Shown: piece by piece, positions 35,429-43,789 of the stretch
Layout of the letters: the number at the start of each line of letters is the position of its first letter
Position numbering within the stretch: the stretch's first letter is position 1
From: Leptospira selangorensis
Lineage (GTDB): Bacteria > Spirochaetota > Leptospiria > Leptospirales > Leptospiraceae
Direction: 5' to 3'
DNA length: 64,000 bases
Assembly: GCF_004769405.1 (NCBI RefSeq)
Contig: NZ_RQES01000018.1
Span: forward strand, 1 to 64,000
The notes under the pieces: model-generated
Told to the model about the DNA's origin: nothing
Seen by the model: the letters and a program-made list of their open reading frames with translations, nothing else
Database searches by the model: none
Made by a program: the position numbers and the translations under genes

Positions 35429-36589
35429 ATGAAAGTTATTACATCTTCACGAATCGATTCCAAGTTTTTAGGATATATATTTCTTATATTCGTTTTTTAT
35501 TGTATAGGTTGTGATTCCCAGAAGAAAAAAGACACAGACCTAACTGAGCTTACCTATATTCCCAGTGGGATTTTAGGATTACCCGACGTACCTGTCCCTA
35601 AAAATAATCCTCAATCTAACGATAAAGTATCGTTAGGTGCAAAATTATATTCTGATAAACGATTTAGCGCCGATGGAACCGTATCTTGCGCTACCTGTCA
35701 TAAACCTGAACAGGCATTTGTGGATAAACTTAAGGTATCTAAGGGTATCAAAAATCTTACCGGAACTAGAAATGCGCCTACAGTATTGAATGCAGTCTAT
35801 TATAAAACACAATTCTGGGACGGAAGAAGAAACGATTTAGAAGGCCAGTCCAAAGATCCTCTCTTAAATCCTGTGGAGCATGGTCTTTCCAGTCATGATG
35901 ACCTTATAAAGATCGTAAAATCGGATCCGGATTATACTTCGAAGTTTAAGACTGTGTTCGGAGTCGAATCGGATTCTATCAAGATAGATCATGTTGCCAT
36001 GGCAATTGCATCTTTTGAAAGAACGATCATTTCAGGAAATTCTCCTTTTGATCGTTATAGATTCGGAAAAGAAGAGAAGGTATTATCCGAGTCCGCGATC
36101 CGCGGTTTAAATTTGTATATGGGCAAGGCGAGATGCCAAGATTGCCATACGATAGGTGAAACATACGCGATTTTTATAGATGATAAATTCCATAATCTGG
36201 GAGTGGGTTTTAAAAGAATACAACCCAAGTTAGAAGAGATCCTCCAAAAAAAAGCCGAATCTAAAAACAGTCCCACTTCTGACGAAGAAATACTTACTAA
36301 TATAGAATCTTCCGAGCTGGGTAGATTTGCGGTTACTGGAATCAGTGAAGACCTGGGAGCGTTCAAAACTCCGGGGCTTAGGAATATCGCATTAACTTCT
36401 CCTTATATGCATGATGGGAGTTTAACAAGCCTAGAACAGGTCATCGATCTGTATGATAGAGGCGGAGAACCAAATCCTTTTTTAAGCAGCGGTATTCGTC
36501 CCTTGGGATTAACCGGCCAAGAGAAAGCTGATCTTATATCTTTTCTAAAATCCTTAACAAGTCCGGTTTTGCCTAGCATGCCAAAATGA
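35429..36589 (+). CDS. Di-haem cytochrome c peroxidase/MauG family protein
   Basis: A 386-residue exported protein with a lipobox-like YCIGC near residue 28. Two c-type haem sites are visible: CATCH (about 86-90) and CQDCH (about 235-239), spaced as in bacterial di-haem peroxidases. LGAKLYSDKRFSADGTVSCATCH, APTVLNA, FWDGR and the late FKTPGLRNIALTSPYMHDGS block are diagnostic. It reduces hydrogen peroxide or acts as a MauG-like oxidase in the periplasm. The following gene starts 36 bp later and a c-type cytochrome two genes on could be its electron donor. Confidence 0.92.
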   Translation: MKVITSSRIDSKFLGYIFLIFVFYCIGCDSQKKKDTDLTELTYIPSGILGLPDVPVPKNNPQSNDKVSLGAKLYSDKRFSADGTVSCATCHKPEQAFVDKLKVSKGIKNLTGTRNAPTVLNAVYYKTQFWDGRRNDLEGQSKDPLLNPVEHGLSSHDDLIKIVKSDPDYTSKFKTVFGVESDSIKIDHVAMAIASFERTIISGNSPFDRYRFGKEEKVLSESAIRGLNLYMGKARCQDCHTIGETYAIFIDDKFHNLGVGFKRIQPKLEEILQKKAESKNSPTSDEEILTNIESSELGRFAVTGISEDLGAFKTPGLRNIALTSPYMHDGSLTSLEQVIDLYDRGGEPNPFLSSGIRPLGLTGQEKADLISFLKSLTSPVLPSMPK

Positions 36590-36625
36590 TTGAGGATCGG
36601 AAATATTCCGACGAGGAGGAGAGTT

Positions 36626-37711
36626 ATGGAAGAAGGTAAACTGAGCAGGAAGGATTTTTTGCGCAGAACGGGGGGTCTACTCGCCGCGAGTATTGTTCCG
36701 ATGAGTTTAGTGGAGATTGCCTGCGGGGGAAGAGGAAAGGGCACTCATGAAAAATTTACCTTTGCATTTATATCGGATCCTCACCTAACACATATTAAAG
36801 GAACGAATTTCGTTCGGAATTTTGATACGGGTCTGAATAAGGCAATTGAAACAGTGAACCTAATGTTTCCTAGGCCTGACTTTGTTGTATTCGGCGGGGA
36901 TCTGGCTCAGTTAGGAAAAAGAGAAGAGCTAGATCATGGTATGGAACTTCTATCCAAGCTTAAAGTTCCGGTAAAATACGTGATCGGAGAACATGATTAT
37001 TACTTGGATATGGGGAATTATTGGCAGGATAAGATCAGCAAACTCAATTATTCCTTCGATCATAAGGGAGTTCATTTTGTAGTCCTGAATAGTATTCTTA
37101 CCTATGACACTTGGATCAAACGTTGGAAAACCCCTGAAGAAAGAATGAACGAGATGGCCCGTTTGGATAATCCGAACGGTTCTCCTTTTATGGTGGGTGA
37201 TGATCAGATCGCCTGGTTGAAAAAGGATCTGGAGAATATTAAAAGTGGGACTCCTTTAGTGGTTCTTTCTCATTCTCCATTATATAAAATTTATAAACCT
37301 TGGAATTTTTGGACGGACGACGCGGAGAAGATCCAATCGGTCCTAAGTAAATTTGATAACGTGACGGTATTTCACGGACATGTTCACCAAGTTTTATACA
37401 ACCAAATCAAGAATATAAGTTTCTATGCATTGATGTCCACTGCTTGGCCTTGGCCTTATCCGGAGAGTTATACTCAGTCGCCACATTATATTCCTAAGAT
37501 GACAGTCTTTATGAACCGCCAGGATCCGTTCCATGAGAGGGACGGAACCGGCTGGGCCTTCGTAAACATGGATAATGCAAGAGAGGAAATGCATTATAAA
37601 CTTTGGGAGAATAAGGATAGGATCGTAAAATACGACGAATCCGCTGGGCATCCGGTAGATTCGACTTATCAAAAGCCAGAATCTAGAATTCTACCTCAAA
37701 CGCATTATTAG
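36626..37711 (+). CDS. Exported metallophosphoesterase with Tat-like signal
   Basis: About 361 residues. The start at ATG 36626 follows a strong GAGGAGGAG site, which excludes an in-frame upstream start. The signal SRKDFLRRTGGLLAAS is Tat-like, but the first pair is Arg-Lys rather than Arg-Arg. The metallophosphoesterase motifs are complete: SDPHLTH, GGDLAQ, GEHD, SHSPL and GHVHQ, binding two metal ions. It lies between a di-haem peroxidase and a cytochrome c in one operon, which suggests periplasmic phosphoester cleavage tied to a redox process. The substrate is unknown. Confidence 0.88.
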   Translation: MEEGKLSRKDFLRRTGGLLAASIVPMSLVEIACGGRGKGTHEKFTFAFISDPHLTHIKGTNFVRNFDTGLNKAIETVNLMFPRPDFVVFGGDLAQLGKREELDHGMELLSKLKVPVKYVIGEHDYYLDMGNYWQDKISKLNYSFDHKGVHFVVLNSILTYDTWIKRWKTPEERMNEMARLDNPNGSPFMVGDDQIAWLKKDLENIKSGTPLVVLSHSPLYKIYKPWNFWTDDAEKIQSVLSKFDNVTVFHGHVHQVLYNQIKNISFYALMSTAWPWPYPESYTQSPHYIPKMTVFMNRQDPFHERDGTGWAFVNMDNAREEMHYKLWENKDRIVKYDESAGHPVDSTYQKPESRILPQTHY

Positions 37712-37720
37712 GAGAATCTT

Positions 37721-38164
37721 ATGGACGATCGGTATACTTTTAGAAATAGATCTAAATCTAAAATTTTATTCGGGATCTGCACTTCCGTTTTATTTCTGAT
37801 TTTCGGAACGGTGTCTTTGGTTTTCGGAGATGACTGGGATAAATCCAACGAAGACAAATGGAATGCGGCATTTATGGAAACGGTGGTTAGAGGAGAAAAA
37901 CTTTTCCATGGGCCTGAATTGGGAGGAAATACAGTACAATGTGCTATGTGTCATCCGAATGCCACCAATACACATCCTGAAACATATCCGAAATTCCAAA
38001 AACAAATCGGAAAAGTCTCCACATTAAGGGAGATGATTAACTGGTGTATCCAAAATCCTCTCCAAGGTAAACCTTTGGCTTACGACGATCCTAAGATGAT
38101 CGCATTGGAAGCTTATATCATGTATGAGAGAAGGAACTCCGTTCTGGTTCCGGGGAAACATTAG
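37721..38164 (+). CDS. Exported mono-haem c-type cytochrome
   Basis: A 147-residue protein with a signal or anchor helix (about 15-34) and one haem-binding site CAMCH (Cys74, Cys77, His78). The TLREMINWCIQNPLQGKPL and MIALEAYIMYER pattern recalls the cytochrome fold of SoxA/TsdA-type proteins, where a Met or Cys later in the chain can be the distal ligand. It is 10 bp after the phosphoesterase with an AGGAG site. It probably carries electrons to or from the di-haem peroxidase. Confidence 0.87.
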   Translation: MDDRYTFRNRSKSKILFGICTSVLFLIFGTVSLVFGDDWDKSNEDKWNAAFMETVVRGEKLFHGPELGGNTVQCAMCHPNATNTHPETYPKFQKQIGKVSTLREMINWCIQNPLQGKPLAYDDPKMIALEAYIMYERRNSVLVPGKH

Positions 38165-38175
38165 GGAATATGAAT

Positions 38176-38658
38176 ATGATCCGATTTGGTTTGTTTACAG
38201 GAATTCTTTCGATTTCATTTTTTTCTTTTGTATTTTGCGGAACTGAGATTAGCGATTCCAGATGTAAAACGGATCTGGAAAAAGGACTCTCCTTATTTGG
38301 AACCGTAGAAGATATACATGCAGAAAAAGCGATTTCCGTTAAGGAATCTTTTTCCTCAGGAAGTAAGGATTTGCTGTACGTTCCCTTCTCCGCTAAAGTA
38401 AAATTAAAGGAAGATCTTCGTAACTATGTTCATCATGCCCAAGAAGGAAGATATCATAGGGAGTATGTCGGTTGGGTGATGCAAAATTCGGCAAACAAAT
38501 CCGGAACAGAGAAGTTATTACATTTCTCATTGTTGGCAAACCTTTCTTCTTCTCGTTGGTATGATGCAAAAAGCGGGCAGATCATTCCTTTAAAAGGGGT
38601 TTTGAGATATAAAAAAGAAGGGAGTGAATGGATTTCCTTAGGCGCATTTGATAATTAA
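38176..38658 (+). CDS. Hypothetical exported protein in the cytochrome operon
   Basis: About 160 residues with a signal sequence ending in FVFCG, possibly a lipoprotein. ATG 38176 has GGGA 8 nt upstream; ATG 38170 is in frame but too close. The body (LFGTVEDIHAEKAISVKESFSSG, HFSLLANLSSSRWYDA) is beta-rich and contains a few histidines (YVHHAQEGRYHREYVGW). It is not a family I recognise. Position as the fourth gene suggests a role with the peroxidase, phosphoesterase and cytochrome. Confidence 0.65.
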   Translation: MIRFGLFTGILSISFFSFVFCGTEISDSRCKTDLEKGLSLFGTVEDIHAEKAISVKESFSSGSKDLLYVPFSAKVKLKEDLRNYVHHAQEGRYHREYVGWVMQNSANKSGTEKLLHFSLLANLSSSRWYDAKSGQIIPLKGVLRYKKEGSEWISLGAFDN

Positions 38659-38688
38659 ATTTTTTGAATATGAAACACCACACATTTG

Positions 38689-38717
38689 ATCCGCAGGTTT
38701 GCTTGCGGATTCTTTTT
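38689..38717 (+). terminator. Rho-independent terminator
   Basis: ATCCGCAGG pairs with CTTGCGGAT (one wobble) around a TTTG loop and is followed by TCTTTTT. It ends the cytochrome operon, 31 bp after the last stop. Confidence 0.85.
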
Positions 38718-38749
38718 ACCTTGGGACGGTATATTCTTCTTTTTAAGAA

Positions 38750-39424
38750 CTAATGAGAGATCCTTTTATCACTTCTTTTACGGGTTATATCTCCGATCCA
38801 TTGGAATGTTTGGACTAAAGCGATCAGAACAAAAACTGTTGCGAACATGATATCGTCTTCGTATCTGTAATAACCGAATCTGATCGCAAGATCTCCAATT
38901 CCTCCTCCACCTACAATCCCTGCCATTGCAGAATACCCTAATAAGCTGATGGTTGTAACCGTAATAGCGGAATAGATTCCCGGCATTGCTTCCGGTATCA
39001 AAACTTCTCTGATAATTAAATTGAGTTTTGCCCCTGTAGAGACTGCAGCTTCTAAAACTCCTTCCGGAATTTCTCTTAGAGATGTTTCGACTAGTCTGGC
39101 TAAAAACGGGATCGCTGCCACAGAAAGCGGAACTGAGGCCGCAAGCGGGCCGATTGTAGTTCCTACTAAGGATTGAGTGAGAGGGATTAGTGCCACGAGT
39201 AAGATCACGAATGGAATGGAGCGGATTAAGTTGGCCAATATCCCGAGTACCGCGTGGAAGAATCTGTTTGGTATAAATAGTTTTTTATCAGTAAGGTAGA
39301 TCAAAAATCCCAGAGGAATTCCGAATACCAAAGCGGAAGATAATGAGATCCCAAGCATTAGGAATGTTTGTCCGAATGCATTGACTAGTTCCGGATATAA
39401 TTCTATCCATTTGGAAAGATTCAT
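38750..39424 (-). CDS. metI: Methionine ABC transporter permease MetI
   Basis: A 224-residue permease with five helices and the binding-protein-dependent EAA loop (EAAVSTGAKLNLIIREVLIPEAMPGI, about 130-155). FGIPLGFLIYLTD and SAMAGIVGGGGIGDLAIRFGYYRY are characteristic of MetI. It overlaps metN by 4 nt and is the last gene of a metQ-metN-metI operon for uptake of methionine. Confidence 0.94.
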   Translation of the reverse strand: MNLSKWIELYPELVNAFGQTFLMLGISLSSALVFGIPLGFLIYLTDKKLFIPNRFFHAVLGILANLIRSIPFVILLVALIPLTQSLVGTTIGPLAASVPLSVAAIPFLARLVETSLREIPEGVLEAAVSTGAKLNLIIREVLIPEAMPGIYSAITVTTISLLGYSAMAGIVGGGGIGDLAIRFGYYRYEDDIMFATVFVLIALVQTFQWIGDITRKRSDKRISH

Positions 39425-40461
39425 CTGAAAATTTCCTCCACGGTGGCTCCATATCTTACGAATGCGGATCTGATAGTGTCCGTACTATTATCCGCCGGAT
39501 CGGTTTCCAGATAAAAAACTCCGATCGGTTTCCCTGAAATATATTCAATTTTACTGTGGATAATATTTGGGACATGGTTTGTGGCGCGGATCACTTTCCC
39601 AAGTATAGGTTCGGTAGCGATCTCATTTTTCAATACAACTCTAAGTATTCTTCCTTCCGTTCTTGCCAAGGTTTCTTCCGGAATAGAATTTGTGAAAGCG
39701 TGTCCTGTAAGTTTTTTAGTAATTTCTTGAGAAGGGTCCGCGAATAGGGAATAAACGGAACCTGTTTCGATCAATTTACCTTTTTCTAATACCGCTACGG
39801 AATTGCAGATCTCTCTTACCACATTCATTTCGTGAGTTACGATAAGTATTGTTATAGAGAATTTTTTATGAATGTCTCTTAAAAGTCCTAAAATAGAACG
39901 AGTGGTTTCCGGATCCAGGGCGGAAGTTGGTTCATCGCATAAGAGTAGAGTCGGATGATTTGCGATCGCTCTCGCGATTCCTACTCTTTGTTTTTGTCCG
40001 CCACTAAGTTGGTTCGGATAAGAATCTATCTTATCTTCGAGTCCTATCAAGGAAAGAAGTTCGATCACTCTTTCACGGATCTTTTCTTTTTTCCAACCTG
40101 CCGCTTTTAATGGAAGTGCGATATTATCGAAAACTTTCTTATTTAATATCAAATGAGATTGTTGGAAAACCATTCCGACTTTGGATCTATGATGCCTAAG
40201 TTCTTCTCCATTTAAATGAGAGATATCTGCGGATTGGAAAAATACCTGCCCTGAGTCGGGTATTTCCAGCAAATTTGCAAATCTAAGTAAGGTACTTTTT
40301 CCGGCTCCGGTAGTTCCTATGATGCCGAAAATTTCTCCCTTATCTATCTTTAAGGAAATGTCCTCAATAGAAGGATGTGTAGAATTCGGAAACGTTTTAA
40401 AAACGTTCCGAAATTCTAATATAATTCCTGGGTTTTCTTTTACTTCCGCTTCCCGAACCAT
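39421..40461 (-). CDS. metN: Methionine ABC transporter ATP-binding protein MetN
   Basis: A 346-residue ATPase: Walker A GTTGAGKST (about 43-51), Q-loop VGMVFQQSHL, signature LSGGQKQR, and Walker B LLLCDEPTSALD. The C-terminal NIL (ACT-like) domain (about 270-340; TEPILGKVIRATNHVPNIIHSKIEYISGKPIGVFYLE) is the methionine-sensing domain used for trans-inhibition. It overlaps the end of metQ by 22 nt. Confidence 0.95.
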   Translation of the reverse strand: MVREAEVKENPGIILEFRNVFKTFPNSTHPSIEDISLKIDKGEIFGIIGTTGAGKSTLLRFANLLEIPDSGQVFFQSADISHLNGEELRHHRSKVGMVFQQSHLILNKKVFDNIALPLKAAGWKKEKIRERVIELLSLIGLEDKIDSYPNQLSGGQKQRVGIARAIANHPTLLLCDEPTSALDPETTRSILGLLRDIHKKFSITILIVTHEMNVVREICNSVAVLEKGKLIETGSVYSLFADPSQEITKKLTGHAFTNSIPEETLARTEGRILRVVLKNEIATEPILGKVIRATNHVPNIIHSKIEYISGKPIGVFYLETDPADNSTDTIRSAFVRYGATVEEIFR

Positions 40462-41267
40462 TCCGGCTTTTGGAATCCTTTAAAGTCTTTATCTACAATA
40501 GTTTCGAAGTTTTCGGATTTTACCGCTTCGACTATATCTTTAGCAAATACACTGTCTTTTTCCGTCTCACGAACTACTATTATGTTTTTATGTTCTTCTG
40601 CCAGCTTTTCTAGGATCACTGCTTTTGTCAGATCCAAACCTGATGCGAGTGCGAAATTTCCGTTGATCGCGGAAAAGTCTGTACTTTCTAAAGATCTAGG
40701 AAGTTGAGCCGCTTCTAAAGGTAAGAATTGGATCTGCTTTTTATTTTCGGTAATATCGTTTAAAGAAGCCTTGGTAGGAAGTGCATCCGGATTTACTTTA
40801 ATAAAACCTAATTCTTGAAAAAGTTTTAAAGCTCTTAACAAGTTCGTTGGATCGTTCGGAAGGGCGATCGACGCCTTCTCTTTTATATCCTTAGGGTTTT
40901 TAGTTTTCCCCGCAAACACCGACATGGGTGCCGTAGGAATATTGATGATGGCGCTTAACTTTAGATTTTTATCCGCGGTAAATTTTTTCAAATAAGGAAG
41001 ATGTTGGAACAAGTTCGCATCTATATCCCCGGAAGCCAACGCTAGATTCGGCTGGATATAATCACTGAACTGAACGATCTCTATCTTGTATCCTTTCTTC
41101 TCCAAGTCGGGGAAAACACCTTCTTTCAAAAGATCCCCATAAGGCCCGGGACAAATCCCGATCTTCAGATTTTTTCTATCGCCGGGAAGATTGGGGGCTT
41201 CTTTCTTTCCGCAATTTATAAAAAAAGGAAGAAGGGTAAGTAATATGAGATATAATATTCGATTCAT
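40440..41267 (-). CDS. metQ: Methionine-binding lipoprotein MetQ
   Basis: A 275-residue NlpA/MetQ-family binding protein with a lipobox (FFINC, Cys about 19). LKIGICPGPYGDLLKEGVFPDLEKKGYKIEIVQFSDYIQPNLALASGDIDANLFQHLPYL is the classic family opening. It captures methionine in the periplasm for MetNI. As first gene of the operon it follows a 179-bp gap containing an inverted repeat (41342-41370), but no SAM riboswitch was recognisable. Confidence 0.94.
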   Translation of the reverse strand: MNRILYLILLTLLPFFINCGKKEAPNLPGDRKNLKIGICPGPYGDLLKEGVFPDLEKKGYKIEIVQFSDYIQPNLALASGDIDANLFQHLPYLKKFTADKNLKLSAIINIPTAPMSVFAGKTKNPKDIKEKASIALPNDPTNLLRALKLFQELGFIKVNPDALPTKASLNDITENKKQIQFLPLEAAQLPRSLESTDFSAINGNFALASGLDLTKAVILEKLAEEHKNIIVVRETEKDSVFAKDIVEAVKSENFETIVDKDFKGFQKPEWFGKRK

Positions 41268-41341
41268 TGATTCACCTATAGTCGGAATTAAACTAGTCCA
41301 AGGATTTTCAAATCCAGTCTTCTTGGATAGTAGAAAAATCT

Positions 41342-41370
41342 GTTATATTGAATAAAATGTTTAATATAAC
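41342..41370. promoter_or_regulatory. Inverted repeat upstream of metQNI
   Basis: GTTATATT (41342-41349) faces AATATAAC (41363-41370) with 13 bp between. It lies about 75-100 bp upstream of the metQ start and is AT-rich, so it could be an operator or overlap a -10 region. No known consensus was matched. Confidence 0.4.
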
Positions 41371-41431
41371 TCGAATCCAGGAATATTCGCCTATGCTCAA
41401 ATTCTGAGACAAAAATCTGGTTCCGGGAGTG

Positions 41432-41442
41432 GTAGGAACTCC
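41432..41442 (+). repeat. Exact copy of the GTAGGAACTCC element
   Basis: The same 11-mer that forms the stem at 4962-4999 occurs here, 4 bp from the stop codon of the DUF1574 gene. Only one arm is complete. Confidence 0.6.
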
Positions 41443-41446
41443 CTTA

Positions 41447-42319
41447 CTACAAGGATTCCGCGTATTCTTTCAATTTGGACAAGAATCTATCCGCTTCCGG
41501 ATAGGCAAGATGAAGAGCATCGCTATCTTCATAGATGTCTTTATGATCAATAAACCAAAGGTATTGAGAAGGAGGAAAGTTTTTCAAAACAGTCTCTCTT
41601 GTCCTGGTTTCTTTCGCTGAGACCAAAATTTCAGGATGCATTGGCATTTCGAAAAATATTGGTCGGACTCCTTTAGCTTCCAATTCTTTCAGAACGGAAG
41701 AAAGGTAGGCCATTCTATCATTTAACTTTTTCTGTTCTACCGCAGCGCCGTACCAACGTTTTACTTCCTGTAGATGTTCTTCTTTTAATCGTTTGGAAAT
41801 TTCGAGAGCTTCCTTTTCTTCTTTTGGATTGGGCTTTGCTTCTGCTGCAAAAAAACGATCCGTAAATTGGATCACAAACCCTACCGCATAATTCAAAGGT
41901 TGTTTTTCGGATCTAAGAACAGGGAAATTTCTTCTAGTAAAAACAAAAAATGGCTCAGTATTATCTCGGGAGAATTTTTCATTTTCCTTTACGGAAAGTT
42001 GATTAACTTCGATCAGAACGAATTTGGGAGAAATATCTGAATTTTTTAATATAGATAATCCTGTTAGAGCACCTTCTCCCACTAATGAAAGATTAAACCA
42101 ACCTGAGTTTGGCTTAGGCAACATTCTATCTGACATGGAAGATCCAACGATCACGAATCTAGAATCTTTTCCTTCGGTCAAAAAACTTTCTACTCGAACT
42201 CTATTATGCTGCCACCAACTCTGTTTCGGTATTTTCTGAGGAGAAAGAAAATATACGAAACCGGAATACAATCCTAGAAAGATGAGAAAGAATATAATAA
42301 GTCGGACAAAAAATTTCAT
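41447..42319 (-). CDS. SGNH-like DUF1574-type protein, partner of the second MBOAT
   Basis: A 290-residue protein with an N-terminal membrane anchor (about 5-27) and an extracytoplasmic domain. VIVGSSMSDRML (GSS near residue 58) and DSDALHLAYPEA (D-x-x-H near 270) give the Ser block and Asp/His block of an SGNH hydrolase or acetyltransferase. Architecture and position match the 1550-2599 gene, but the sequence is clearly different, so the two pairs are old paralogues. It lies 2 bp after the MBOAT stop. The role in surface glycan acylation is inferred. Confidence 0.72.
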   Translation of the reverse strand: MKFFVRLIIFFLIFLGLYSGFVYFLSPQKIPKQSWWQHNRVRVESFLTEGKDSRFVIVGSSMSDRMLPKPNSGWFNLSLVGEGALTGLSILKNSDISPKFVLIEVNQLSVKENEKFSRDNTEPFFVFTRRNFPVLRSEKQPLNYAVGFVIQFTDRFFAAEAKPNPKEEKEALEISKRLKEEHLQEVKRWYGAAVEQKKLNDRMAYLSSVLKELEAKGVRPIFFEMPMHPEILVSAKETRTRETVLKNFPPSQYLWFIDHKDIYEDSDALHLAYPEADRFLSKLKEYAESL

Positions 42320-42321
42320 AG

Positions 42322-43731
42322 TTAAAACTGAAAATAGATAAATGCGGCAGAAGGCCCTTTGTTCAAAACGATCAGAAATAGAAGAAATGCATAACCTATA
42401 TTCGAGACCTTCTCCATTGTTTCTTCCGGATACTTCTCCTTATACCAGCCATAAAAATGATAAAAGAAGACGGGAATAGAAAAGAATATTAAGAATGTAC
42501 AAAGTTCCCAGTCGGTTCCTAAACTTAGATTTGTTCCTAATAATTTTAAATATTTAACTGCGGTTTCGAAATCAGGCAAACGGAATAGTAACCACAAAAG
42601 AGAAACACTTAAGAACACAAATCCGGTTTTTATAAAGGAGAAGAAACGATTCTCGGGTAATTTAAATGGAAAATTCTGATCTAGAAATCTTTCTATCAAT
42701 AATAGAAGTCCATGACCGATTCCCCAAACCATATATCTCCATTCTGCTCCATGCCAAAGTCCGCCCAAGGCCATGACTAAGAATAGATTTATATAAGTCC
42801 GGAAATTTCCTTTTCTATTTCCTCCTAGAGGAATATATAAATAATCCCTGAGCCAAGTAGAAAGAGAAATATGCCATCTTCTCCAAAACTCCGAAAAGTT
42901 AGAGGATATATAAGGAAAATTGAAATTGGTCGGAAGTTTATAGCCGAATAAGAATGCAGTTCCGATCGCGATCAAAGAATATCCGGCAAAGTCCGCAAAT
43001 ATCTGAGCAGAATACCCGAAAATCAAAAGTACTAATGTAAGAGTAGAATGATGAGCATTATAAGGAAAATCGATAACGAATGTAAGATCATTCAGATTAT
43101 CTGCGATCACTGTTTTTAGAAAATATCCAAGTATTAAGATCTTCGCAGCTTGGATCCAAGGAATATCCTTGAAGTTTTTTGTTTTGATCTGAGGAAAAAA
43201 TTCTTTTGCCTTAACGATAGGCCCAGCTACCAACTGAGGGAAAAAATTGATATAGAGAGAAGATTGTAAGATCAGTTTAGGGTAGGGAACCTTCTCCTTG
43301 AAAATTTCGGGACCAATTCGATAAAAGTCCACCACCATACTGATCCCATGAAAGGTATAAAAAGAAATACCGATCGGAAGCGGGATCAAAAAGATCCAAT
43401 GTAGATCCGAGGAGCCTGAACTTCCTAAGAAAGTTTTGGCGAATAACCCGCTATATTTAAAGAAGAATAATACGCTTAGGTTTAGGACTACTCCCAACGC
43501 TAAGACCGCTTTTTTAGATTTAAAGTCCGGGGTCTGGATCAGATATACGATACTCGCATTCCAAAAGATAGAGAACAAGAGTAGAATTAGTAACCAAGGA
43601 TCTGTATATGCGTAAAAATAAAAACTTGCGGCGACTACTGTCAGAAGTTGGAATCTTTTTAGGAAAGGAAGATAGTAAAGAGTAAAGGTAATTAATAGGA
43701 ATATGAAAAATCCAAAACTATTAAAATTCAT
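42322..43731 (-). CDS. MBOAT family O-acyltransferase (AlgI/DltB-like), second copy
   Basis: A 469-residue polytopic enzyme. It has FWRRWHISLSTWLRDYLYIPLGGNR, then GLWHGAEWRYMVWGIGHG with the presumed catalytic histidine near residue 340, and PLPIGISFYTFHGISM earlier. Close in outline to the 168-1538 enzyme and paired in the same order with an SGNH-like gene. It would transfer acyl groups across the inner membrane to the partner protein. Confidence 0.9.
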   Translation of the reverse strand: MNFNSFGFFIFLLITFTLYYLPFLKRFQLLTVVAASFYFYAYTDPWLLILLLFSIFWNASIVYLIQTPDFKSKKAVLALGVVLNLSVLFFFKYSGLFAKTFLGSSGSSDLHWIFLIPLPIGISFYTFHGISMVVDFYRIGPEIFKEKVPYPKLILQSSLYINFFPQLVAGPIVKAKEFFPQIKTKNFKDIPWIQAAKILILGYFLKTVIADNLNDLTFVIDFPYNAHHSTLTLVLLIFGYSAQIFADFAGYSLIAIGTAFLFGYKLPTNFNFPYISSNFSEFWRRWHISLSTWLRDYLYIPLGGNRKGNFRTYINLFLVMALGGLWHGAEWRYMVWGIGHGLLLLIERFLDQNFPFKLPENRFFSFIKTGFVFLSVSLLWLLFRLPDFETAVKYLKLLGTNLSLGTDWELCTFLIFFSIPVFFYHFYGWYKEKYPEETMEKVSNIGYAFLLFLIVLNKGPSAAFIYFQF

Positions 43732-43789
43732 GGGAAAGAAAATCTGACTGGTTCAAATTCTTTCCTGGGACCCTTAGGTCAAGAACCTA

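Noticed and set aside
41268..41446. SAM riboswitch upstream of metQ
   Set aside because: No conserved stem pattern with the expected core could be traced; only a simple inverted repeat is present.
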